Shown here in pieces: positions 35,503-45,720 of a DNA stretch of 64,000 bases; position 1 is the first letter of the stretch; each line of letters starts with the position of its first letter. Both the position numbers and the translations under genes were made by a program. Source of the DNA: Pseudevernia furfuracea (Eukaryota > Ascomycota > Lecanoromycetes > Lecanorales > Parmeliaceae); the NCBI GenBank assembly GCA_022315425.1, contig JAIUPT010000038.1, forward strand, positions 1,426,001 to 1,490,000, given 5' to 3'. Below the pieces are notes generated by a model. The model had not been told where the DNA came from. It saw only the letters and a program-made list of their open reading frames with translations, and did not search any database.

Positions 35503-37731
35503 ATGCTTGTTTTCGGTATGTGTATTTCAATATTCCAATATCAGAATCCCAAGACTGTTTTGGCTCTACTTCCTCCCAAATACTTTGTCGTATGTCTTTT
35601 TCCCGCCGCAACAGGTTTGCTAATCCCTGGATTTTCATAGATTGCATTTCTAGTATTCCTGAACTCATCCGTCTCGTTCGTTATCACGAATCTAATAGGA
35701 CAACGGACTGAAGTTGGTGATGCCGTTGGCACTTTGGGTTTCGCGGACGAGCTGGTTGCAATTGTAGCATGCCCTGCTTGGGGAGTGATATCCGATCGAC
35801 TTGGAGTTCGAATAGTAAGTTATTCTTCTCATTGAAAGGTCAACGAAGCACGGAAGTCTAGAAAAATGCGAGGACGTGCTGGGTCTCTGTCTACTCTGGG
35901 AAATTCGTGGTCGAGAAGCTGTTGGATTGGTATCCTCAAACATCGTAAAGTTGCAAAAGTATCCAGTAGTATCCAGACAGCGTGGAGAGTTATACAATCT
36001 CGTCTTAAGACTCAAACGGCTCTATCTTCAAGCTCTTCGTCAATCACAAGACGAGTTTTGTGAATACTCCAATTCAGAATCTTAATCGGATACTGTACTA
36101 TGGTTGTATTAGGGTCTCACTGAAACCTCACAGGTCTGCGTTTTGGGCTACACTATCATCGGCCTTGCACTATTCATTTTCATACAAGCCAAAGATATAT
36201 TTCCCCAGCTATTGCTCGCCAGGCTGTTTTTCAGCATCGGAGGCGCAGCGGCATCAACAATGGTGACAGCAATTCTTCCATCCATGATCGCACCCCGCGA
36301 GAATAAGGGTGAAGCAAGTTTGCCAAGGAAAATTACTGGCGCCAGCAGTGGTCCTAGCTTTTCACCCTCGATCTCATCCGAGCTCACAATAACACCCCAG
36401 AGGCTTCAGTCAAGTCCCAGAAGTCCGCCCAATGAATTATCTCCAAATCGTCTTGCCGGCATTGTTGGCATCTTCACTGGTTGTGGTGCTCTCCTTGCAT
36501 TGGGGTTCTTTCTTCGTTTGCCGGAGCTCATTCAACGCCGGGGCACTTCCCCTGGACAGGCGTTGACCGACAGTTACTACATTGTTGGGGCAGTATCTTT
36601 GATCCTCGCTTTGGTTTGTTCTCTTGGCCTACGGAATCTGCACGGCGAGGACGATAAAGGATGGCGAGTGCTGGTGTATGGCCAGCCTGGGTATCCACCA
36701 TCCAAAATATCTAGCCTAAAGTCTTTGGCCGAGGCAGTCTCGCTAGGCTCCAAAAATCGTTTATTAGGCCTAGGATATCTTGGTGGCTTCGTAGCGAGAG
36801 CATCCGTACGTATCTTCGAAGCGATTCCTTCCTCCACACCACAAAATCTCCGTTGCAAAGCCTTTTTCTAAAGCCAAATGACTCATTTTAGTGCTTAGAC
36901 TTGTCGTGAAACTTCGATTTGTTGTTCAAAGTAGACCGCTGACTCCCAAATCTTTAGTCGGTTGCAATCTCGCTCTTCATTCCCCTGTTCGTGAACGCCT
37001 ACTACATTTCCTCTGGACTATGCGATGAGACAGAGCATAATCCCCAGGATGTTAATACGCATTGTCGAGAAGCTTACATCCTTGCCGCCGAGCTCACTGG
37101 CGTTTCGCAACTTGTAGCCCTCATTTTTGCGCCTGTCTTTGGATTTCTGGCGGATAGACATAGCCGCTTCAATATACCGCTTCTCACGGCAGCACTTACA
37201 GGTCTTATTGGGTACATAGGCTTGGCGTCTCTGGCGAGCCCACAGCCAAAGGGGACGCACGGTACTCCTTGGATCTTCGTTATCATGGCTCTCTTGGGGA
37301 TAAGTCAAATCGGTGCAATAGTATGCAGCTTGGGCCTCTTAGGACGGGGCATTTTAGGATCACACGCCGGAAGTGAACGATCAAGACCGGCATCTTCTGA
37401 CCTAGTGGCGCGAGAAGTAGGTGTTGACTTCAATAGCAACGACACTGCTGGATCAAACGACCCTCCAAATGAAGACAACAACGAAGAAGCCGCCGAAGGT
37501 ACACCTTTATTACGTGACAGGGACCATTCACAGAACCATCTCAAGGGCTCGATAGCCGGCGTTTACTCACTAGCTGGAGGTGTAGGCATCCTCTTATTAA
37601 CAAAGGTTGGCGGGCTGCTGTTCGACAAGGTCTCGCCTGTAGCACCATTTGTTATGATCTCTGCCTTCAATTTCCTCTTATTAGTCGCTGGGATTACGAG
37701 TGGAATCTCAGCTGCTTGGAAGGGCGAGTGA
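35503..37731 (+). CDS. Major facilitator superfamily transporter
   Basis: Exons 35503-35589, 35641-35814, 36134-36805 and 36958-37731 give 568 residues in one frame. Two six-helix halves can be seen: VIAFLVFLNSSVSFVITN, then ELVAIVACPAWGVISDRLGVRI (the MFS loop 2-3 signature GxxSDRxGxR), GYTIIGLALFIFIQA and LLLARLFFSIGGAAASTMVTAILPSM in the first half. The second half has SVAISLFIPLFVNAYYIS, LVALIFAPVFGFLADRHSRF (loop 8-9 signature), WIFVIMALLGIS and VYSLAGGVGILLLTKVGGLLFD. An acidic cytosolic loop precedes helix 11. The substrate is unknown. The ATG at 35503 was chosen because it opens directly into helix 1; it is the weakest part of the model. Intron 2 is unusually long (319 bp) and intron 3 (36806-36957) resembles the introner family. 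Confidence 0.8.
36806..36957 (+). repeat. Probable divergent introner-like intron in the MFS gene
   Basis: 152 bp, GTACGTATCTTCG at the donor and CCGCTGACTCCCAAATCTTTAG-like 3' end (GCTGACTCC then AA before the acceptor). The 3' block differs by one base from that of the patatin and M18 introns; the middle part is not clearly alignable by eye. Confidence 0.45.
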
Positions 37732-38953
37732 TATGTTTAGTGAGAGCTGTTGCTCTGCATCCACACGACGGATGTCATGCGAGACCACTGGCAGCATGGC
37801 AACCTGCGGTTAGAAGAGTAAAGCTTGAAAGAAAATCAGGTGTTCTCGATGTTGGCTAGAACAAGATGCCAGGCACTAGTGATCTGACAAATCCATCGAT
37901 TTACAAAAAGGGACAGCCGAATCTGACTGGAGCATAATGTTGAATTTTCAACCCATTGTACGAAGTGTTCGGAATCAAGGCCTAGCTTCGCATTGTGATG
38001 AGCACAAGACTCCAACCTTCTCAAGCTTCCATCCTCAATCCCGCAACGAAAACTTGGCGCCTCGGAGTGTGTGCCTTGTTTTGGCTCTTTAAGCAGCGGT
38101 AGCAAAGTTTTGCTTTTGACTCGGAGCGTGGAGCTACAAGTAAATGAACGAGATGGCCGACCTTGACTAGAAATACAATTAATGACTCATGAAATACAGT
38201 ATACTCAGAAGCGGTCCATAGTCAAGCGTGATGGGGGCACTTTGTTTCGGGCTTACGGGAGTTACAAGTGTCCTGATGCTCAGATTCTACCCTGAAATGT
38301 ATGTGCCTGTTCCATGTCGGCTACCAACGCTTCCAAACCTCGAGCCTTTCATCACCATGCCGCAGCAACGGAGCATTGCCCGCATAATGTGATCGATGTC
38401 AAGTAACAGAAACCGACAATGGATATTTCACTAATCTGTGTATCTAAAGGACTTGGAAAGAGTCCCTAGTGTAGGGTGGTATTGATTCGCGACACCTCTA
38501 GTAAAGGTATTCTGGAATCCGTCAAACCCTCACACTGAACGCCGCGAGCAGGAATGCGACCCCTCAATGTGATCCTTGGGGTTGTCTACGAATCCCTTAT
38601 CTTGGTCATATCCTTCAAAGCCCCTTCAATACTCTAGGTACCTGGTCAGGCCTGTCGCAACCCAGCAGCGACAAAAGCCTGCCAGCATGGGGGAGGATGC
38701 GTATGATACCAAGCAATCTATTATCTAAAGATAAGCGAATTCACAGTCTCAGACATGTATTGATGTGGTACAGGATGCTACCCAGCACAGGTCATCAATA
38801 TGCATTTCACTCTTACCCTACCCCGAGTCAGACACTTGGATTTTACTGCAGCTGTGAGCGTTCACATGATCTGTGTCACTGGCCACTTTAGGATATCTTC
38901 AATGTGGCAAACATATTATTCAGATTTCCCTTCATAAATGCGGATAGAAGGCG
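37732..38953. other. Intergenic region, convergent 3' ends of MFS and PRI2
   Basis: 1.2 kb between two converging genes. No reading frame with codon structure or recognisable domain, no tRNA. I see nothing further in it. Confidence 0.6.
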
Positions 38954-40582
38954 CTACATTTCCATCTGGTCGCTCTTTACCGCTGCAGCACCACCGTTTT
39001 TCAGCAAATAACTCCGCTTAAAATATGTGTTGGGGTGTACAATTGTGTCTAGCTCCGCAGCACCCCAGCTGCCATTCTCCTTCACACGCTTAATATCGCC
39101 TTTATGCGCCCATTCAAATACACGATTGCAAGCTATGTGGAACCTCTTCTTCTCCACGTCTTCTTTAACTCCTCTCAAGACATCTCGATCGTTGATCCCC
39201 GTGTTCTGAAGAAGAGTTGTGAGGTTATCAACGCTGAAATGCCGATATGGACACCCATGACTTTCTCCACTCCCAGGTGGATGCTCCGTCAAGATTTTCT
39301 GGCAAGAAAAGGGCGAGTATCCTCGTCCTCGCCGGATCGCGTCACCACCAACGTCGCCGTAGGCATGTCTAATGTTGTATCGGTACTCCTTGTTGAAGGT
39401 ATCGTCTGTGATGAGCTTGAAAGCCTGACGCCAGAAGATAAGACAATCCTCTAGTGTTAGTCCAATACCTTTCAGGAACAAGGTGTATTGTAGTCGCCCA
39501 AAATGCTTCAGATGGCTGTTTTTGCGCAAAGTCACATGGAGATTACGCATACACAGAGGGAAATGCTGAGATAGAGGATCAATGGAGAAAGCGTTGATCG
39601 GAGCACCAGGGAGTGCGCTGTCCGAATCGGAGAGGGTTGAGTCAGGGGTCGCAAAATTTTTGGAGAGATGATTCAAGATGGGCGTGAGGCGGTCGTCTTC
39701 ATCGAGACGGGGAAGAGCGCGAGCAGCGAGCTGTATATGGTGTCAGAAAATGGCGATACAGTATTCAGGCATCGGAGTTCCAACCTCTAGTCCTTTGTCT
39801 AGCCTGGCATTGAAGCCAGCAAGAACCATGCTCATCTGTTCCCTGACCGGTACGTATGCCTTGCCGCCTTTCAGAAAGACTCTTCGGCCCTCCACAAGCT
39901 CTGGAACTGTCTCAAAATCCACCTTGAACCAACCTCCTTCCTCTACGTCCTGTCGCTTCAATCCCGGTGTCGCATTCTGTAGATCCGCCCACAAAAATTT
40001 CTTCTCCTCTTCAGGAACGACTTCCCAATCCAACTGCAGAGACTCGACGAATGTTTGTCGTTCTTTGATGTCGTCATTTTGAAAGCGTAGCTTGAACAAA
40101 GCACTCTCGATTCGTGCGAAGCGCCTCCGTAAATCCTCCGTAGAAGAGAATGCAAGACGTAAGATAAAGTGGGAGTAGTGATCTTTCTGTCGTTCTAGTC
40201 TGAGATTATCATCTTGTGAGCCAGCGGAGGACGAGGTATTCGCATGAAGAGGCAACCATTTCTGAAGTAAAGGCGTTACATGGGCAGCAGTCTCGGCAGG
40301 TGTTTTGTTGCGGAACGAGCAGGCTTCAATCTCGGCGAGAACTAGTTGCCGTCAGCCAAGGTGATTGAATGCTTGCGAGGGCGTCAAAATACTTCTCAGT
40401 CTATCGATAGCCCATTGCTCGAACTGCTCGAGCGTGACCTCGGCCGTTGGGGGGGTTTCATAAAGGCTCAGGCGGTGCGGGTAGTCTTGCTGTTTATATG
40501 TGGGAACTGCGAATTGTTTCTTCTTGTAATCAATCGTACTTCTCCTTTTGGGGTCAATTCGATTGTAGTCTTGTTTGATCAT
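38954..40582 (-). CDS. PRI2: DNA primase large subunit (Pri2), DNA polymerase alpha-primase
   Basis: Three exons, complement of 38954-39730, 39785-40341 and 40393-40582, give 507 residues; introns are 54 and 51 bp. The start MIKQDYNRIDPKRR is the usual Pri2 N-terminus. The N-terminal domain includes QFAVPTYKQQDYPHRLSLYETPP and RLRILAEIEACSFRNKT across the first junction. The C-terminal iron-sulphur domain has four cysteines at the family positions: Cys309 (HFPLCMRNLH), Cys392 (YSPFSCQKIL), Cys409 (SHGCPYRHFS) and Cys450 (FHIACNRVFE). Conserved HFGRLQYTLFLKGIGL and YRYNIRHAYGDVGGD lie between. In the family this subunit works with Pri1 to start RNA primers and hand them to polymerase alpha. 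Two MCB boxes lie directly upstream, consistent with G1/S control. A divergent gene starts 270 bp away. Confidence 0.95.
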
Positions 40583-40649
40583 GATTGCCTTGGTCAACTC
40601 TGGAAGTAAAAAGAGAGTTGATTGATGTGCAAGTTTAACAGCAAGCAGG

Positions 40650-40667
40650 ACGCGTTAGGAGACGCGT
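40650..40667. promoter_or_regulatory. Two MCB (ACGCGT) boxes upstream of PRI2
   Basis: ACGCGT at 40650-40655 and again at 40662-40667, 12 bp apart, 68-85 bp upstream of the PRI2 start codon. MCB boxes bind MBF (Mbp1/Swi6) and drive G1/S expression of replication genes in yeasts; the same role here is inferred. They also lie about 190-200 bp from the start of the divergent CMD gene. Confidence 0.75.
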
Positions 40668-40852
40668 CGCGCTAGAGCCCTGGAGTTCGGGAATAGCCAG
40701 ATGTTCGAAATGCCGAACTGCTTTATACCTATTGAAACGTCAGGTCACAACTGTCACATGGATGATGGATGACAAATGACTTGCACAAGCCTGATCGTGT
40801 AGGTACAGCCTCCCTTTAATGGCCTAGTGATTCAAGATAGCTTTGAGAAGTC

Positions 40853-41812
40853 ATGCCACCGGTATCTGTCATAACGCCAGCGCTGCTCTCTTCAGTTCGA
40901 GGACAACCGCATCTCCCACGTCATGCATGGTACTTTGTGACCGGCGTAACTTTGTCGGTATTGAACTTGCCTCATGAGATTCCAGCTGTTCTCAAGCACG
41001 CGATCGAAACAGGGCCCGGCAGTTGTGACACGAAGCCAGGACATGATGAACAATTGGAGATTGCGCGCAAGATGAGGGAGGCATTGGTGAAGGCTGCCCC
41101 AATAGGTGGATTGCCAAAAGTACTACATCGATGATTGCTTCAGTATCTCGGTCTAGACGCTGATTACACCGTCTACAAAGGCCATAAACGCTCTGTTCTC
41201 ATTGAAATCCGCAACCCCGCCGTCACTTCTCGATGAACCACTGGGTTACTCTCCTACTGCTAGACCCTCGGATCTATACGATGTCCCTCAATCAGCGGTT
41301 CTACACCGAGGGCAAAAGTTCTTCGACAAGGTATACGGGAAAATCTCGAAGCGTGTTATGTCTCAGATGGATAGAAGTGGGACAGAAGATCTGGGCATCA
41401 CGGCGCGCTTGATGTACGGTAAAGGATCCTTTACCTCCTCAGACCTGTTTCATAATTCAGGTTCTTGGCTTGAAGAAGCAATGCTGACTCTGAATTCTGC
41501 GTAGGATATATACTGAGTAACACAAACGTCCTGAGTGCTAGTGAGACAAGCTTTGTTCTTGTGGCAGCGCTGATACCCCAAGATGTGATATGACCTCCGT
41601 TTTTCTACGCTTCCATCCACTGACTGAGAGATAAGGTGCCAGCACAACTGAAAGGCCACATAAAAGGCTGCTTAAACCACGGTGCGAGTGTTGAAGAGGT
41701 CAAAGCAGTCCGGGAGGTGGTTAAAAGGATATGCGAAGCGTCAGGCATGCGACAGCTTGACGAGACTGTCCCTGGCGGCTGGGGATGGCGGGGTCCAGTA
41801 GCAAATTTATGA
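40853..41812 (+). CDS. AhpD/carboxymuconolactone decarboxylase-like protein
   Basis: Four exons, 40853-41119, 41181-41418, 41505-41584 and 41636-41812, give 253 residues; introns are 61, 86 and 51 bp and the frame closes. The first half has a helical bundle (HAWYFVTGVTLSVLNLPHEIPAVLKHAIE) and the second contains GYILSNTNVLSASETSFVLVAALIP and GHIKGCLNHGASVEEVKAVREVV, the fold signature of the CMD/AhpD family (H...GAS/TxEEV). The Cys-X-X-Cys pair needed for AhpD peroxidase activity is absent, so that reaction is unlikely. Filamentous fungi carry many such proteins without assigned role. It faces PRI2 head to head; nothing suggests a shared function. Confidence 0.82.
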
Positions 41813-44800
41813 TAGGGACACAGTTTCGAGTTCACGCAGCCCCTGATTGCTATCGCATTGATATCGATTTTGATAAGTAACTGGCAACGCACTCATGCGG
41901 AGAGATGGACTTTAGAGCAGGAGTCGCACTAGTCGGAGTCCGACATAATCAATGTACGAACGCATAGGAACGCACAGAAACACACAGCATGCCTCGCTCG
42001 CTATAGAAATGTGGCTGCCTTGTGCTAGTGAGTTTTCTGGGCCTGCAACGCAGGCCATTCCTTATAATGCAGATAAGGACTCCGTAACTTAGCTTGGTTC
42101 GGCTGAACCGGTGTGGGAATTTTCGAAGAATCCTTCAGCCTCGTGGGTACCTTTTAGACGCATAGATGATAGAACATTATGTTTGGCGTTGGACCCGCGA
42201 TATTGGCAACTAGACTATTGCGAGATACCAGCAAAACGTTGTGAGGCCCCCAGTTGTTACTTTGTCCAGATGCTTTTGATCTCTCTCGACCATGGGGCGC
42301 TAGTTGTGGTCGGACTCGCCGCCGTGGATACGATGCATTCATTGGTCAAGGATAGACAGGGTCACCGGTGCATCGAAATAGAATTGAAAGCAGACCATGC
42401 TGACAGGCTCGAAAATAGTTGCGAAGGTGTGGGGGTTAAAACCGAAGAAGGAAAAGAAGGAAAGGAAGAATGGTTGTCCAATGGATGTGGAAGTGGAATG
42501 GGAACAAAGGATAATGCAAAATGAGGGGTAGCCGGACAGACCGGTGCTAATGATAGATCATAGAACTTTGCATCCGACATCCGGGATAACGAATGAGAAT
42601 GGATGAGAATGGCTTGCAGAGCAGCGCATATACGTTATCCCAAACACAGAATGGCAGCCGCAGAAGAAAGCACACTACTCAATTTGCAATGGACGACAGT
42701 TACAAAGGCAAAGTACAGGGACAGTTGGTCGCTTCGGTTCAGAGAGTACCTCAAGGTAGTACCTCAGGTAAAGGTACCTACCTATAGGTAATCCGCAAGG
42801 CTGCAGCCCTACACATTTTAGTGTACATCGACCACGCGAGAGAGGTCCTTCCTTCCTTCCTCCCTCTTCCCTTAATTCCCCCAAAAACGTTGTCGGCTTA
42901 TGGCGTTCGTGTCGTGTCACAAGGTTACACTGTTACATGCGGCGTCGATCAAAGGAAGGGGAATCGTGTGAATTGCGGGATCCAATTTCCTCATTCCACC
43001 AATCATGGCTCTTTCAATCTTTCAATCTGGATGTATGAAAGCCAGGGCATCGTATGGTTCCACCATCCCACAGTGATGATTTACGAAGCATGAAATAGGA
43101 TTGAGCAAATCACAGTCAAGAAGCCCGTCCATCTTTTAGCGGATGAAACGCGGCAACGATGATACCGTGCGTGCCACACCCTGACAGGATCAGCCTTATG
43201 TGTCGTTTCAACGGGTATTTCATGTGGATCACTGGATCCTGCAGGACATAGCCGACATAGAGTACTGTTCTATATTATTATGGTTTAGAATTTGGAAAAT
43301 CATAATGTCTGGATAGTGTTTGGACCCGGGGAAGACGACTCCCGCCCCAATCCGACAGGCATAGCGTCGATCAACCGTCTTTCCACGAGTATAGCACGTG
43401 GAAGATGAAACAAGTTGGGCTCCCTCTCCCTCTTCCTCTTCCACGGGTCATTCAGGGTTCTGAATCCTTCCAAGCCAACGCATCTCCATCTTGATACTTT
43501 ATCTAACCGAGATTACGAGACTACGAGTCACGACCATCAAGTAGCTAGTACTGAATTTCTACCATCTAGGCAAATTGGAGGTGCATCCAGCAGTTTGATG
43601 GTCAATCCTGCAACCGCTGATGGGTTGCCTAAACGGTGGGCACACTGCGCACAAAGACAGCAGTGATGTGGGGAACAAATGTGCGCGGCGTCGCGAAGGC
43701 CGAATCGTTGGCATCAAAATGAAAATGCTCTATCTTACGCCTTCCGTCACGGTCATGATTTAGCAGGTCGATTTTGGCGTAAAAGAAGGCAGGATGATGA
43801 CACATCTTTGGCGGACAAAGTGCATGAAGCTATGAAGCTATTCGCATGGCCACATTGAGGCTTGGATCTATGGTAGGATTCGCCCAAAGATACAACAAGT
43901 ATATTTTGAACGGCGGTGTCAGTCTGGTACCTTTAGGTACTTTATTAGGCTTTGGGGTGCCAAAACATTTGCTCTTTCGGCGACTAACACAGCCCCGAAA
44001 AGCTTATCGCGATAGGTCGACACCAAGCTTACTGCTCGACTTGAGAATTCTTCCTTTGGACTCAGAATTGGTGAGGACTGGATCACAAGTTGGATGATGA
44101 TTTGTCAGTTGTCACACACTCTCACTTGTTTACCCTTTACCCTTTGCGACGATCATAACCATGATTTCTTTTCACAGTGGCTGGCTTCTTCATACAGTGC
44201 GACTCTGTCGTCAAGCCCGAGCTGCCACTACGACTCTACTACTCATCTACTGTAACATCAAGTGCGCAAAGCATAATTTCCATTTTCCATTGTTTACGGA
44301 GTACACCGAAAGCCAGCGACTTTAATAATTGAGTAGTTCCAAACTTGCACCCATTATTATTATTATTATTATTATTGAGCCTTATTATTTATTTGTGATT
44401 GAATTTCAGATAATCCCAAAATAAAACGCTTTAGCGAACGGAAACAGGGGGAAAACTCCGGACTCAGCCTTTCTCTTTCAGCCAACGCTATGCCTCTTTG
44501 GTCTCGAGATGCAGCTAGCCATGCGGGTAGGGTAAGAAAACTATCTTGATCTTCCTCTGTTAGAAAGTCGATGCGAAACTTGTCAAGCAAAGCTCAGCAA
44601 GGCTTCTCTGCCACTTCACCGCTCGTCGGTCGGCCGCTTCAACCAATCGTACGGTTCCCTGAAAGCCGGAGCTATGTAATGTTACAGGTAGGGTAATATT
44701 TCATGATTATTTGTCGCTGCCTCCAAATCAAATACCGGTCGGGTAGGTGGTGGTGCGAAGCGGAATTTCAGAATTCACGGTGAGCCTGCGCAGTCGACTA

Positions 44801-45720
44801 GCAATAATCTACTCTAGGTGAGAGAGGTAGAGTAAGGTAAGGTACCTAGGTATAAAACTAAAAGTACTTAAGGTAGGTAAGTAAATGCAAGCAAGTCTAT
44901 TTTTCGATCGGCGGTAAAAATAAAAAAAAATAAAAAAGGTCCATGTTCCGATGTTGTACACGCGCTCTCAGGAGTGGGCTACCTATTCATACATGATACA
45001 TCATCATACATATTCTCTACTCCTCTAAGAAGATGACTTCCGGCGCTGAGGTAATATCCTGCCTTGATTGAAATGCTTAGCTTCGGAGCTTTGCCCCCAA
45101 ATTGCCTTGCCTTTTTTCTCGGGAATCAATCTGTAAGGCTGGCGACCATCTTCCTTAATATGCAGCTAAAAACTAATGCCCTTTTTGCCCTCTCTTGATC
45201 AAATGTCAATGTCACCTTGCCCTGCACTGCTGCGCATCGTTGGTTCATGGTTCATCATGGCCGGCACCACCACAACCCTTCCCCAGGCTATAAGCATAAG
45301 GCAGCCCCCAATGTGCCTGAATGTTGTTGATCCATCACATCATCCGAATAATCTTGTCTCTTACAATCACCCTCCCTCTCCATCTCCATATTACCCAGAG
45401 CTGATCAGCATTGTCCCCCCACTCGCGTTTCAGCGCCCTGATCGTCGTCTTACTTCCCTTTCTCGACGCTGTCCATACACTTCCAGTAATCACCTTAATA
45501 CTTTATTGAGCATCCATTACACAAACCCCCCCCCCGCCGTTGCTTAAAACTTCCCCTCTTTCATCTCGAGTTCGATCTATATACTCCGGCGCAGGTATTG
45601 CTCTTCTCTGATCTCTGCGTCAAAATATACTCACGTGCCGCTAGCTCATTGAGCCGTAATTCTTTGTATATACCTACCTGCTCCAGCTCACCTCCGAGGT
45701 CTCAACCGCTGGCTTGGGGA
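41813..45720. other. 3.9-kb gene-free region upstream of the C2H2 factor
   Basis: No frame with convincing coding character. It holds an (ATT)8 microsatellite (44353-44376), A-rich runs near 44915-44940, GTACCTAC/TAGGTAC words near 42770 and 44840, and polypyrimidine stretches towards the C2H2 start. A long promoter and leader is likely, as is frequent for fungal regulatory genes. An ATG-started frame at 45176-45547 (123 codons, Pro/Ser/His-rich) could be an upstream ORF if transcription starts before it. Confidence 0.5.
44353..44376. repeat. (ATT)8 microsatellite
   Basis: Eight perfect ATT units in the region upstream of the C2H2 gene. Confidence 0.95.

Noticed and set aside
40583..40597. 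Longer PRI2 N-terminus
   Set aside because: The extra five codons start at TTG; the ATG at 40582 gives the family-typical start MIKQDYNRIDPKRR.
42111..42524. 137-codon frame in the gene-free region
   Set aside because: It begins at GTG rather than ATG, has no recognisable domain and no splice-supported extension.
45598..45720. Longer N-terminus for the C2H2 factor
   Set aside because: The extended frame opens only with a TTG; the first in-frame ATG is at 45721.
37732..45720. tRNA genes in the large intergenic regions
   Set aside because: No B-box-like GGTTCGAATCC with a matching cloverleaf was found by eye; a covariance-model scan would be needed to exclude them fully.
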